Source: Pseudopyrenochaeta lycopersici (Eukaryota; Ascomycota; Dothideomycetes; Pleosporales; Pseudopyrenochaetaceae). Taken from it: a stretch of DNA of 64,000 bases. This document shows positions 22,067 through 33,920 of the stretch, piece after piece. Numbering within the stretch: the stretch's first letter is position 1; each line of letters opens with the position of its first letter. Under the pieces are notes generated by a model. The model ran no database searches. It was not told where the DNA came from and saw only the letters and a list, made by a program, of their open reading frames with translations. Made by a program: the position numbers and the translations under genes. Location: positions 310,001-374,000 of the forward strand of contig NHZP01000022.1 of assembly GCA_003313425.1 (NCBI GenBank), read 5' to 3'.

Positions 22067-22943
22067 AAACTCCATTCCAGGAGCTCCAATGGGTAATTGG
22101 CATTTCGTTGGAAGCTAAATCCAGGGCTTGTCGATGACGCCTTCGCATGAGGTGATCAACACGTCGACTTCGAATTGGGGATTGAAGAATTGGAGAAGCG
22201 CAATGTGACAGACGATATGAAATGTTACGACTGACGTTTGTAAAGAATAATCGTACTTGAATGCATGAAGATGGAGAGCTATGTTTGGACGCCAAGGGTG
22301 AACCACCCAGTTGCGCCTCGCTCTGCGGGCGGGCATTAGGAGGTGCAGCATCGCCCACATGCCCGGATCATAGTTTGATCTTTCCGCCAAGATCAGGAAC
22401 TCGGTCACTTTTTGGGAGGAAAAATGAATTGTGGTATCTTCAAACAGCTTTTAAGCGCGTGAATGGCGATTCATTTGCTTTATGAAAATGGCCCACCAAG
22501 CCTATTTCATCGCCATTTAAAAAGAACTATAAGAGGAATGAAAACTATGAGGGTATATTTTATGATCTGAGTATTTAATATTAGTGATCAACGGAGAGGA
22601 TCCTCGAGTAACTAGGATAACCACCTTAAATGCGCTTTTTCTTCGAAAACGTGCAAGCCGGACTATCGATCACTCATTCATGAACGTCACATCCGCAACG
22701 CCATTATCGCATGCCGAGCTCGCGATGCTTCACGTTGATACGTTTCTATTCATGAGATATACTCCGAACACAATATCGTAAAATCTCACTATATTCATCG
22801 GGCTAGGCTGCTTACTCAACACTTGCACCCATTTCATCAGCAATGTAGTGTTCAAAATCCTATCCTCTATTTCTAATCTTCAGTATATATTTCAAAATGC
22901 CAACGCTCAACCTGAAAGACAAGTGCTCTCAGCAATGTTTTCT
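22067..22943. other. Intergenic, 0.9 kb
   Basis: No gene seen. The stretch lies between the possible secreted peptide and the 3' end of the amylase gene. Confidence 0.45.
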
Positions 22944-24658
22944 TTAGCCAATCAAGTCATGGAATTTGGCGTCGAATCGGACTGGAAATTGTTCCCTTCC
23001 TTTCGCCGTATCTTTCACAAAGCACGCCATGCTATTTCGCTGGCACGGGAAACGTCCTATGCCATCTTGGTCGATCGTTACCGCACTCCATTCGAAGCCT
23101 AAAACATCTGTCCATACTTCGCCAGCATGATCTTGCCCAACCATCATATTCAAGTAGGGCGACCGATGTATCAGATCCGTGCCCTGTGTCCACGACATCA
23201 CAACAGCACAGCCATCAGGGTTTTCTACGTCTCCTTGTCGCACCCAGCCAATGCAATCGCTTCTCTCGAAGTAGTCAATTTGTGGGCCATAAGCGTACAG
23301 TTTCCGGGCAAGAATGATGCCGGGCAACTTGCCCCAACATGTGGGTGGTTCAGGATAGGGACCAGTGATGCCGTAGAGGTCGCCGAAAAAGACACACGGA
23401 TGACCGTCCCGCCGAAGAAGAAGAAGAGAATATGCATGTGGTGTGAATGAATGTCGGATTGGGGTATCCATATCCTGGCCTTTCTGGGTATCGTGTATCC
23501 TGATGAATGTCTATCATATGTTAACTAAGTCTTTCACCGGAGGGTTGGGATTGGACACTTACCACTGCACTATTTGGTCGCGCTTCTACCAGGGTGTTAT
23601 GGAAAACGTACCGCAAATCCGTATCCTCGCCCCAACTTAGGCGTGCGATCTTGTACATGAGCGGGACGTCATAAAGATGGAAGTCCGGGTTCATGTTGTT
23701 CATCCACTCCAGCAGCACATTGACATCGCCATTCCAAAACTCCCCAACGCAGAGAATATTTGAGTTGTTTACCTTCTTCAGGTACTGGCTCCATGCGTCC
23801 GCAAACCGCCATGAGTAATGCTGCACAGCATCCAACCGAAATCCGCTCAAGCTCAGCTCTTTCATAATCCACTTTCCCCATTTCATCGTTTCTTCGCAAA
23901 CTTCAGCATTCGTGTAGTCAAGATTCTCAAGCATGAGGTAATCCGCATTTCCTTGCATCTTGCCTACATCCTGTGCCCAGTTCTTGCCGTTTTCTACAAA
24001 GCGGTAGATGGCGCGTTTCTCAGTTCGCTGGTTCCAGTCTGTTCCGTTAAAGTGCGATTTATCGTATGTGAAGGTACTGTATTTCCCGCGCCGAGCTGCG
24101 AAGTCAAACTTTGTCCAAGCTGCTATATCAAATGGCTCTGTTATGTCGACTCTTCGGTCTGCGAATCAAAATCAGCCTTGCGGTCTTAGAAAACCACCAG
24201 TGCCTTTTTCGCCTACCTCTCGGATCCACCTCCACAACCTTCACCGTCTCTGTCGCATCTGCGAACGCACGATGGTTCAAAATTGCATCCCACATAAGTC
24301 CCATGCCACGGCTTTTGCACTCGACAGCCAAGCTTACCAGATCCTGCTTCGTACCCCATTTAGTCGGAACTGTGCCCTTTTGATCGAATTCGCCGAGATC
24401 ATATGCATCATAAATGTCGTACCCATTGCTCTCCGCATCTTTAGCTTTTGATCCTGGGGGGAGCCACAGGTTCGTTATCCCGATTGCAGAAAGTGCTGGT
24501 AGTGCCCTTTGTAGACGCTGCCAGTGTTTGTGGTCTGCAGGAGAATGCCACTCAAAGGCTTCAAAGAGAACAGGATTTTGTGGCCAGGGTTGGCTCTTGG
24601 GTTGGTCTTCAAGGCTAGGAGATTTGGGAGGTGTTGGGGGAAGAATTGAAGGGTTCAT
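22944..24658 (-). CDS. GH13 alpha-amylase, cytoplasmic type
   Basis: Three exons (24658-24217, 24158-23563, 23510-22944) give 534 residues without a signal peptide, like the intracellular bacterial-type amylases (GH13 subfamily 5) found in fungi and thought to act on alpha-glucan or glycogen. The N-terminal half has the FEAFEWHSP..HWQRL start, GITNLWLPPGSK, GYDIYDAYDLGEFDQKG and the DAILNHR region I motif. The nucleophile Asp257 is in GFRLDAVQH, the acid/base Glu287 in CVGEFWNGD and the transition-state Asp353 in IHDTQKGQ. In that last motif the usual VTNHD is IRIHD: His and Asp remain but the preceding Asn is replaced by Ile. Domain C follows. A TATATA lies about 75 bp upstream. It should be an active endo-acting alpha-glucan hydrolase, although the motif change may alter activity. 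Confidence 0.92.
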
Positions 24659-26507
24659 AGTCAAGGTGTTCACTCAAAAACCTGTTGATGAGTAGAGAAT
24701 ATGGTTCATTATCTATTGCGAACGTCGCCTGGGATATATAGAATTGCTCGAGAGCAGGGAGACACATGTTGCCAACCTCTCATACAATTTGTCCGAATCG
24801 CTCGTGCTGTCTCGGTCAGTACCTGACGTTTCCATCTTGTCGGCGCGTGGTATTAAGCCGCGAAGTTGTCCGCGCCCAGCGCTCGCGCTCGCATTCGGTC
24901 TAACATATTTAAAGTCGACCTAGCGACCGTATCGTACCGTACAGAGAACGCTAAGCTTTCCAGGCGCCATCGCGAGAAGCATGATGTGCGTCTAGCGCGT
25001 TTCAGCGCGGCTAATACTCACAGAGACCGGCTCGGGTCTTCGGGCAGGCCAATCTCCGTTGTATCATTCTTGGTCCATCATTTCGGATCTCGACTCGCTC
25101 ATGCCGGTAACGAAAGGGGGACACACTAGTAACTCCACGCTTGCGTCGCGCATCGCACATGCGATATTTCTGGAGTAAGCTTGGCGCGTGCTGGGAAGCT
25201 AACAATTCGCTGGCGTGCATCAGGGTCCAGGCATCCATTCTTTTGTGCCTGCGGAGCATTACGCCGCGGATCTTCTCAAGATGTCGGAGAGCGACAAGCC
25301 AAGCATCACTTCCATCGTTCTCGTTACGAATACGCTTACATTCCTATTTACAACTTGTGCAACAACTCATGAATCGACGCGCGCTCGCAGTCCAAGCGGA
25401 CAAATCGCGCGTATAAGTGCGACAACACAGCCTTCGAGCCCAAGACTTTAAGCGGCTTTTCAACAGTACAGATCAGAGTAAAAGTCGCTCGCTGCTCACT
25501 AGCCCCCTCCAGCCTGATCCATGACACGGACAATGCTTTCGGAACTGAGATTCTGATATCCAATTAACTACTGTCATCCTTCGAAGTCTGCTCCGGCTTC
25601 TTCAGCATCAACGCATCATCCACTTGCAATCTCTAATGGCTTCATAGTTCCATTCCAGCTTGCTCGTGAAGTCGATAGCTGAGAGAAAACCGCGAGGCCA
25701 GGCTCCTTGTTGGGAATAAGGCATCATCACATCGTAAATACCATCAGCGCCGCAACTTCTTAGGCCGTTGCTTGCTCTTGATAACGCAGCGCGTTCTTGT
25801 GGTCTAGAAAGCGATACAAAGCACCAAAGCGAACGGGAAAATCGATGATCATCCGAGTGATACCCACCGACAAGTAGCGCAAATGTGGAGATGGACTTAG
25901 TGGATCTCATGAAGAATCGGAAAACAACGACCAGCTAAGTTCACGCTAGTGACTGTGAGCCGCATTACGCAGTGTGATGCCTCTATCATCTTCCTAGCAC
26001 GCCGCCATTGTTCGAAACTACCTGGACGATTTAAACCACGATCTCTACTTATTTCTCATCTATTTCGAATACTTGGCCGCGGAAGAATAAGTCCTCAGAT
26101 CTATACAAGTGCATCTGTGGAGTTTCATCGCACGATTCTCCTCAAAGCTATCCGGTAGTATCAAGATCGATGTTCGAAGTACCAGCACATCAGTTGAGAC
26201 GATATGGTATCATTGAAATCTTTAGCAACTAATACATAGCCTCGCAACGGTGATACGCAGAGTTCGAGTTCACATAAGGCTCTGTTTGTTTTGGGTCATT
26301 TTGTATTACAAAACGTATATCGTATTCCAGTAGCATGCTGTATGTGAAGTGTATGGAGCGTTGCAGGCTGACTTTATCCTCATTCCGGATCCGCTGCCGC
26401 GTGGTTAGCTTTATGACCGATGAGTATGCATGCACAATACCACCATGATGACACGGTAAAGAATCTCTATCATTCAGTAGCTTATCCATCGATATGCCTC
26501 TTCTAGC
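24659..26507. other. Intergenic, 1.8 kb
   Basis: Contains the amylase promoter at its left end. The remainder has no gene I can support, and no repeat or RNA gene was seen. The right end leads straight into the decayed monooxygenase. Confidence 0.4.
24734..24740 (-). promoter_or_regulatory. TATATAT core-promoter-like element of the amylase gene
   Basis: TATATAT read on the minus strand, about 75 bp upstream of the amylase ATG. Suggestive only. Confidence 0.35.
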
Positions 26508-28010
26508 GACGATGCAACTATTTTTGAGGCAGGATTTGCTGGCATCTACCAGTTACATCGACTTTGTAAATTCATGTTGATATTCGTACCTCTTGAGGCC
26601 GGGGACGACGTTAGAGCCAATGTCATTGGAATCGTATTGCAAGATGTTCATTCTGCTATACCGATATTCTTGGGATGAAGAGCTTCTATAAACATATCCA
26701 GGGAGGAAACGTTTTTGACGGAACCAGGAGTCTATGTACACCTCCCTCATGTAGTAAATAAGAACGACTTGATGCACTTCGTTCAACTCCATACCAAATT
26801 TACAGGTGCTGCATATGATGGGGGGAAAAACTTCTGCACAATACAAACTTCAGAAGGCATAATTCACAACACCCATCAACTGCTCACTGCTCACCGCTCA
26901 CGTCCACATAATACAAAACATTATCCAAACATCAAGAACTTCGATGCATCCCGGGTTGAACATTTCCCTGCAGCTCCTTGGTCGGACCAATACGAATTCC
27001 GCAATAATCGAGTTGGCATCGTGGGCAATGGGTCGAGGGGGAGCTAGATACTAGTTGAGGTAGCAAAACAGGCAGAACAAGTCACAAGTTTACAATAAAG
27101 TGGTTAATGGAATGTTCTCAATGAAAATCTACCGGTGAAAGAAGAGAAAAGGGTGGACATCAATGCGAATTATGATGAGATTTCTCATGATGTTCGCAAC
27201 GCTGCTGTTGCATTTGGCTTTGCTGAAAGTATAACCGCAACATTCAGTGTTTATGAGTGACGCCGCCGTTTCCAATAGGCGTAGGACTAGGGAAATGAAT
27301 TCTGCCTTATGTTTGACGTGTTATTCGAGATACCAACAGAGAAGCGGACGATGCGGCCTGCGAATTCATCAGAAGTAAGATCACTGAGATTGACCATGAT
27401 CCTGAGAAAACGCACTATTTCATACCCCACGAGCCGTACGCCAGACGATCAATCTGCAATAACGTATGCTGTAAGACCTTCAACCAAGAAAATATGTCCC
27501 TTTTCTCTCCCTTAAAGAGATCCCATTTGAGGATCTGACATGATACGGTGCGAAGACAGCCGACAGTATGGGACATGACCTCGACATGCTCGTTTTTGCA
27601 ACAGGTTTCGATATAATCACGGGAAGTTACTCTAACGTTGATATCCGCGGATGGAGTAGAAGGACACCTAAAATTTAGACCGAAGAACCACTTCGTATCC
27701 GGGATGCTCAGCGTCCGCATCCCCCATTCTATTCTTGGTAAGTGGCCCACATCATCCGTTCACCAACGCACCGCCACAAATCGAGGCACATGTTGAGTTC
27801 ATATTTGATCTCACCGTGCACGTAGGCACGGTAGATGTAATAGAAGCGACCGCCAATGCTGAGACTAGGGCTTGAGCAACAAGATCGTAGAAGGTAGTTT
27901 GTTCGACAAGCCCAAGGCCTTTTGCAGAGAATATCGGGGGGAAGAAATGTAGTGCACCATTTTGGTTAGTAAATTGAAAGCCTACCAGAGACTATCTGAG
28001 CACTGTTGTT
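26508..28010 (+). pseudogene. Decayed Baeyer-Villiger / cyclohexanone-type flavin monooxygenase
   Basis: Pieces of one protein family appear in the right order on the plus strand across all three frames. They are: an FAD Rossmann start read as EAGFAGIYQLHRL then EAGDDV (26529-26612); a WNR segment and YRYSWDEELL (about 26630-26695); TEPGVYVHLPHVVNK..FTGAAYD (26715-26817); the BVMO fingerprint shape F-x3-V-E-H-x5-W near 26938-26985; VGIVGNGS of the NADP Rossmann (about 27010-27035); VDINANYDEISHDVRNAAVAFGFAE (27155-27230, quoted in part); a FIRSKI-like piece; and LVFATGFD..GSYSNVDIRG (about 27590-27655). The total span of about 1.5 kb matches a full BVMO of roughly 540 residues. At least six frame changes and many stops (for example TAG, TAG, TAG and TGA around 27258-27295) break it. 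It cannot make a working enzyme. Several stops fit C-to-T or G-to-A changes. Ends are approximate. Confidence 0.85.
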
Positions 28011-28495
28011 GCTGGTACAAAGGCCAGTAGGTTGTATGACGACGAGTTGCATCAGATAGCTATGGTGACATCTTTGTGGAGCAAGGGCATGCTCGTATTC
28101 TATCGGGGTTACTAAGGCTAGTTCATTTTCAATTCAGACCTTAGGTCCGGGCGAATGAAGTCGCGCTGTGTGCAAGCCAGGCATAGCTGTTTTGCACTTT
28201 CGATCGTTGTCCGTGCGTTTTGCACTATCGCGGCTTGTCGTTGTGCCGAAAGCGGCAAATAACACACGGGCTGAAAAGGATCAGACGGAGTTTTCAACAT
28301 GAACGCCGACGCAGATTCGTCCAGTTGGGGCCTCGAGGACCTGAGAAGAATGTATATAAAACCGTTCGCTGAACTTGCGATCGCATCACCAGACACTTCG
28401 TATGTATCTATAGGAACCTATTGCACGGGCTCTAGCATTGACGCCATCTCGGTATCACTACAGCCATTCACCACAAATAACGTAGAACAAAAAGG
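28011..28495. other. Intergenic between dead monooxygenase and SDR
   Basis: Holds a TATATAAA at 28353-28360 that may serve the dehydrogenase. No gene seen. Confidence 0.45.
28353..28360 (+). promoter_or_regulatory. TATA box, TATATAAA
   Basis: A strong TATATAAA 136 bp upstream of the SDR start codon, on the same strand. Confidence 0.45.
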
Positions 28496-29490
28496 ATGCA
28501 GGGCTTTACGGATTTCGATCCTGCCAGAGATATAGTTAATCTTTCTGGCAAAGTTATCTTTGTAACTGGCGGTACTTCACCCCGTTTTTTTTTCATCTCA
28601 TCGCAGCTAATTCGCCCCAAGGTACAGCAGGTTTGGGGGCCGAATCCGTACGAGCATTTGCTGCCCATAATGCAGAGCATATATATTTCGCCGGCCGTGA
28701 TGTTTCTGCCGCCAATGCCCTGATCTCTGAGATCAAAGCTCAACACCCAACCGCCGGTATCAGCTTCATCGAAATGGATCTCTCGTCGCTACGCTCCGTG
28801 AAAAATGGTGTGGCATCTAAGTTCAAGCACGATCGTCTCGATATTCTGATGAACAATGCTGGCATCATTGCAAAACCACCGAGTCTCAGCGTTGACGGAT
28901 ATGAAATCCAATTCGCGACTAACCACCTTGGACACGCCATGCTCACGAAGGAATTGCTACCCTTCCTACTCATAGCAACAAAGGACCCTGCGTCAGACGT
29001 ACGCATTATCAATAATACGTCGGATGGTTACGAGTTCCATCGTGCGATCACAGGCGGCATAGCATTTTCCGAGCTCGACGCTGGGAGTGCAATGTCTCGT
29101 TCTATCCTCGGGCCTTGGGTGCGTTACGGCCAATCTAAACTCGCCAACATTCTCTTCGCTTCTGAACTTGCGCGTCGTTATCCCTCCATAACATCCGTTT
29201 CTATACACCCCGGCCTTGTTATGACGCCCATGAATACCGAGATGAAGGGTTTCAATAAATTTTTTGTTGCTGTGACATCCTGGTTAAGCGGCGTTGCGAA
29301 ATTGGAGCCGCATCAAGGGGTGTTAAATCAGTTGTGGTGTGCTGCAGGACCCAAGGACACACTGAGGAACGGAGGTTTCTATCGACCAGTTGGACAGGAT
29401 TGTTGGGAAAAATTAACAAAAGAGGCGAGGGATGAGGAATTAGCGGTCAGGTTGTGGGAGTGGACAGAGGGTGTGTTAGCCAAATTTTGA
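28496..29490 (+). CDS. Short-chain dehydrogenase/reductase (SDR), retinol-dehydrogenase-like
   Basis: NAD(P)H-dependent oxidoreductase of the classical SDR family. Exons 28496-28571 and 28622-29490 give 314 residues. The intron falls inside the cofactor motif, which is restored on joining as TGGTAGLG. Other hallmarks are the conserved acidic DLSSLRSV, NNAG in DILMNNAGI, and the catalytic Tyr-x3-Lys in RYGQSKLAN, followed by a HPGLVMTPM stretch. Length and style match fungal retinol-dehydrogenase/WW-oxidoreductase-like SDRs acting on lipophilic alcohols or carbonyls. The gene lies 0.5 kb downstream of the dead BVMO in the same direction; a ketone-forming SDR followed by a BVMO is a known chemical pairing, so the two may once have worked together. 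It converges on the GH43 gene. Confidence 0.9.
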
Positions 29491-29664
29491 CAACTTGATT
29501 CCGGCCAGCTCAATGATGCTGTTCACCTCTTTATGCTTTTAACTTTGACCAGCTTTTAGTCCGTAGTCATCCACCATCATTACAGAATATTATAATACTT
29601 AGAGGTCGATTTGATAAATCTATTTCTGAATACTCTTTTTTGCATGGAGGGCTTTTTTTCCAGA

Positions 29665-30752
29665 CTACGCTGTGACAACCGGCCATCCGCTTGAGAAGTC
29701 AAGATAATTGAATCCAAAGAGAAACTTCTCGAATTCATACCCAATAGTGGTATCAGCTGTGAACGTCAGTAATGAGACATCTTGCGCTCGGTTCCAACAG
29801 ACTCACCATAATGATAGTATAGCACAATCCGATTTCTGTCTGGATCAACCACGACACCCTGGCCACCCGGCGCATACACATTTCCATGACTGCCTAGTAC
29901 CAATGTCCCTCCATTTTCTGTTGCGCAATTCCTACCTTCTTTGTCTTTAAATGGACCTTTGGGCGTGGCCGCGCGGCATACCATGATCTTGTACTCATCA
30001 CCCGGTGCTTCCAAGTCTTTGCCCGCATTGCAACATGCACCAGACGAAAAGAAGTTGTAGTAGTACTTCGTCTCACGCACCTCCCACCAAAACAAAAAAC
30101 CTCCTTCGGTAATTGATGGATAATCTTGCGGCTTCGACGGGTGAGAAGAATTATACAATACTTGTTGAGGCGTTTCTCCGCTCCAGGTGAGATAGTCCTC
30201 GTTAAGGGAGGTTAAATAGACACCCTTCCATGCTGATCCAAACATCCAGATGTTTTTGCATGTGTCACATTCGCGGAAGAAGTTTGCGTCGATAATGTTG
30301 TAATCAGGAGACTTAGGCACACCTACGCTGCCATGATCTGTCCAAGTTCCCACATCACCGCTTTCGCTTGTTGCAACACCGATTTCCGAACCTTGGTATC
30401 CACTCTTACTGACACTGTAGTATGCATAGAATTGGTTGTTTGCAAAGAAAACATCTGGTGCCCATAATTCCTGGTCGTCGCGGAGCTTGACGCTAGACCC
30501 TTGAGGAAGCATAGCTCCTTTGTAAGTCCATGGCCCAGTAAGTGCGGGTGCGGTGGCTATGGCGATGTTACCGATAGTGGAGAAGCGGAACCATGTTCCA
30601 TCACTTCTGCGGACAACACTAGGGTCGTGAATAAAAGTACAGTTTCCGTTGCATATTTCGGGTGGCGGAAAATTGGAAGATTGTCGAAGTGTCAGCGCAG
30701 AAGAGCGTCCAAGTAAAGCTATGATGGCTGTAAAAGAGAATAACTGATGCAT
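29665..30752 (-). CDS. Secreted GH43 arabinanase-like glycosidase
   Basis: Predicted extracellular endo-1,5-alpha-L-arabinanase or related GH43 enzyme acting on pectic arabinan. Exons 30752-29807 and 29756-29665 give 345 residues. The signal peptide is about 1-19 (FSFTAIIALLGRSSA). The five-bladed propeller catalytic triad is visible: Asp in FIHDPSVV (general base), Asp in NIIDANFF (pKa modulator) and Glu in SITEGGFLFWW (acid). LWAPDVFF and GNVYAPGGQG blades are present, and exon 2 supplies the final DTTIGYE..FGFNYLDFSSGWPVV. A pair of Cys near the start (CNGNC) and others suggest disulphides. It has no extra binding module. The subfamily, and therefore the exact activity, cannot be fixed by eye. 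Confidence 0.92.
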
Positions 30753-32691
30753 ATTGAAGTCAACAACGTCAAATCTACTGCTTATTGCGTCTGTACAGTG
30801 CGTCTATAAGTAGTGGAGTTATTGTCGCAAGGCCACCCGCATAAGCATGATCCCAGTTCGCTCAGCCTCATCATTTCGGGGCCAATCCTCCATGTGCGCG
30901 GTTCGCTCTTCTCCACATAAAAATAATCTTAGGCAAACCACTAGATTATGGCCTGCTGTAATCCTTGTAATCCTTCGAGGAAACGGAAAAGTAAATATCA
31001 ACAGATTCAATTATACTTGACATGTCTCATTCACAGCTCTGATAGCGACGACGTACTTTGGACCAAGGCTATTCAGAAGAGCCTGAGACTATTTAGACAG
31101 TAATATATAGGCACTGTAGCTTTCTTTATGCGGGAAGCAGGGGATCTGAGAATCGATGCAGTCGTTTCTGCTTCCTAACACACTTTTGTTCGTCAATGAC
31201 AGCTGCTCTAGCGCTTACACATGTCCAACACCATCTACTTGTGAAAGAACACAATTTGATAAGAAGAATCACAGAAATAGTTGCACAGCAGCAAAGCTTG
31301 CGTAATTGAAAAGGCGTGAAAGGCTAGGATGGTGAATCAAGGTCGCACTGGAAGAGCACTTCAATGCTTTACTCGCCCGATAGAGATTTCTTCACTTGCA
31401 GCTTATCGTACTCTCTTTCGCAATTAACACCTTTCTTGTGTAATAGTCGCAATCAAGAATATTGTGATGCCTGGTATGTATTGACACAAAGTTCAGTACC
31501 GCTCTTTGTGGTATCTATTATATGATGTGGGTTGATACGGCGTTGGTAACGCTCTCGGACACACTATATTTCTGTCGCGTGTCAATTCCCGCTTCTTTCA
31601 CTTGCTCGACATTGGGGAGCTCGACTTTGAGCATCCAATTCAGGCCATCAATGCCTTCGCCAAAGCTTACAAGATCTTATACAACAAGGCTCTTGAAGAA
31701 GAGAATAGCGTTACCAAGGTCTGAAAGAACTCAACAAGGTAACACGAAACCTTGGATTCAAAATTGTATGGCACTCTTGAAGTAGAGTCTGAGCATTGAG
31801 TCGTGCCCAAACTCAGCCACCTAGATTCCAGTCCCCATGAGAACAATATTAAGGCCACTAAGTGTATCTTCTTGATTCATGAACTATAACAAAACCCCCA
31901 AAATGACGGGTCTCGGATGGTGCAAGTTGGGGATGCAAAGTCTAAAGCACTGCTAAGGCACATCCAAGGATACCACACTGCCATGAATGGACTACTCGTG
32001 CAAATTCGACTGATCTGCCGAATTGATGTAAATGCTGGCTAAATCTTGAACGAGTCATCCTTGTATCGAGCCAGGCTATGTTGAGGTAATAAAAAATATG
32101 AGCCTCAGAGGTGAATGAGCACCTCAGTAAGCTGCGTTGGAAGGACCAAGAACACCAAGCGGACTGATCCGGTGCCTAAAAGCAAATTTCGTATTGATAT
32201 GGTCTTTCGCGAAATAAAGGGACGTATGCGTTATAATATCATTTGCTAGAGTAGTTGCTATGACTGACAAGTACACTCACAATCACTACCTTTCTACTGA
32301 CAACTAGACCCTCTGACGTCACAAACATCGTCTTTGCAGCTTGTGACATATACATTGACCTTGCTCTACGTTTTGGCAGTTTCCAAACTGCTGTATATGT
32401 GCGTTCCTATCTCCATGGCAGCATAATAGCAATATATGATATTCAGCGCGGATTCTCTATCCGGGTGAAAGGATTCCGTTGCCGTAGCGAGTTCCTATTT
32501 TGCTCCTCAAAATACCTAGTTTCACACAAATTTTGGCTCAATTGAGTACAATTGTCTAGAAAATCGCTTCAACATTTCTAGTCTTCTTCAGTCCTCTCCA
32601 ACAGATATTATTTTACGACTGATCCTCCCACTCCCATTACTCACGACCAACTGGACTTATTACCAATCTTCCAATCGATTCCAGTATAGCA
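30753..32691. other. Intergenic, 1.9 kb
   Basis: No supported gene. Open frames around 31522-31858 overlap on both strands and lack resemblance. The left end is the GH43 promoter. Confidence 0.4.
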
Positions 32692-33676
32692 ATGACTTCC
32701 ATCAAGCGTAGGGCAGGCGGTGAGCTGGTCTCGCAACTCCAAAAGCGACCACGCCTAGATGAGGACAAGGATGCTGAGCGAGCACCTCCAGATCTATCAC
32801 CTAGCTTAACCCTGAGCTTGACCACTCTAGCTACTTTGCAAAGCCCATTGACACGAAGAAGTCCTCGTGGTTCGTTGTTCAGCGGTATTGGACCAACCTC
32901 CAGTTCACATCAAAATGTACCCAGCGCGTACGGAAGAGGAATATTCTATGTCAGAAGATGAAAAATACGATCCTCTTCTTGAGCGCATCCGATCCGGTAT
33001 TCTATACGCCAAGAGTTCATTGGTACTGCAAACGACGCGCTTCGAGTTCGCGACCGCCTCCACTCCCAGTCCCGCTCTCGAACTCCTCCGCCGCTACGGT
33101 GCAGAAATATACACCTCCTCTACACACGAAGTCTACGAGCTTGGCGTCCCGCGACCGGACTGGGTGACGCAAGGTATCCTCCCCGGAATTCACGATCCAC
33201 AGTGGTGGCTCAATAAGACGCTCGCAGAGATCAAAGCCGGTCCATATGCAGACAAACGCGGTGTGAAGCGTGCAGCAACCATGCTTAAAAGACTAGAGAC
33301 GAGGAAGAAAAAGAGGAAGATGCCGACAACGAGAGAGCAAGATATTGACTGGAAGTTGAGAGAGGGAATAAGAAGGCAGGAGATGGGACTGAAGATGTGG
33401 GCCTCAGACAGTGAAGGAAGTCGCCAAGAGTCTGAGGGAGAGGAACAACTTTGGGTGATCAGTGGGAGAGAGAGCGAGTCTGATGGGAGTGGGCCTGATG
33501 ATAATGAGGGAGATGACAGTGAGAACGATATACCAATCAAGCGTGGGATGAGGAGATTGGTTAGAAAGGCGCCTTGGAGTCGCTTAAAACTCTCGGTGGT
33601 CGTGGAAGAAGAGGGTGAAGAAGATGAAGTTTCAGTCCTGGATGACCCTATTTGCACCCAGCTTCATCCAGTGTAA
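32692..33676 (+). CDS. Acidic/basic low-complexity hypothetical protein, likely nuclear
   Basis: Best model: exons 32692-32860 and 32904-33676 (43-nt intron), 313 residues. Alternatively the second frame alone starts at the ATG at 32915. The N-terminus is basic with KRRAGG and KRPR stretches. The middle has a folded-looking part with YDPLLERIRSGILYAKSSLVL and LRRYGAEIY, a Trp-containing HDPQWWLNKTLAEIK, then a Lys/Arg-rich helix (RLETRKKKRK) resembling a nuclear localisation signal. The C-terminal third is strongly acidic with Ser (SDSEGSRQESEGEE; DDNEGDDSEND). No known domain is recognised. The composition suggests a nuclear or chromatin/RNA-linked protein; this is inference. Confidence 0.6.
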
Positions 33677-33920
33677 GAAATCTATGCTTGAGGGAACCCT
33701 GGAATATATTTCTCATTTATTATTATAGTAGATCGTAAGATTCTTCATTGTATTTTACATTTTACATTTTGAACAATACAAAGATAAAGGTTTCAAGTAC
33801 TTCCGTCTCTACCAGTTGTGAATCAGGAACATCTGGTACAGAACACCCAATACTCCCGGGTGGGCAGGTTTCTGTTCGATTGTGCATTTTAACAGGTGAC
33901 TGCTCTACTAGCAACAAAAT

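Noticed and set aside
26508..29490. An active SDR-BVMO biosynthetic cluster
   Set aside because: The BVMO carries many frame breaks and stops and no synthase, P450 or regulator gene is adjacent.
32867..33676. Start of the acidic hypothetical protein at 32867
   Set aside because: That codon is GTG; a spliced start at 32692 or an ATG at 32915 are better options.
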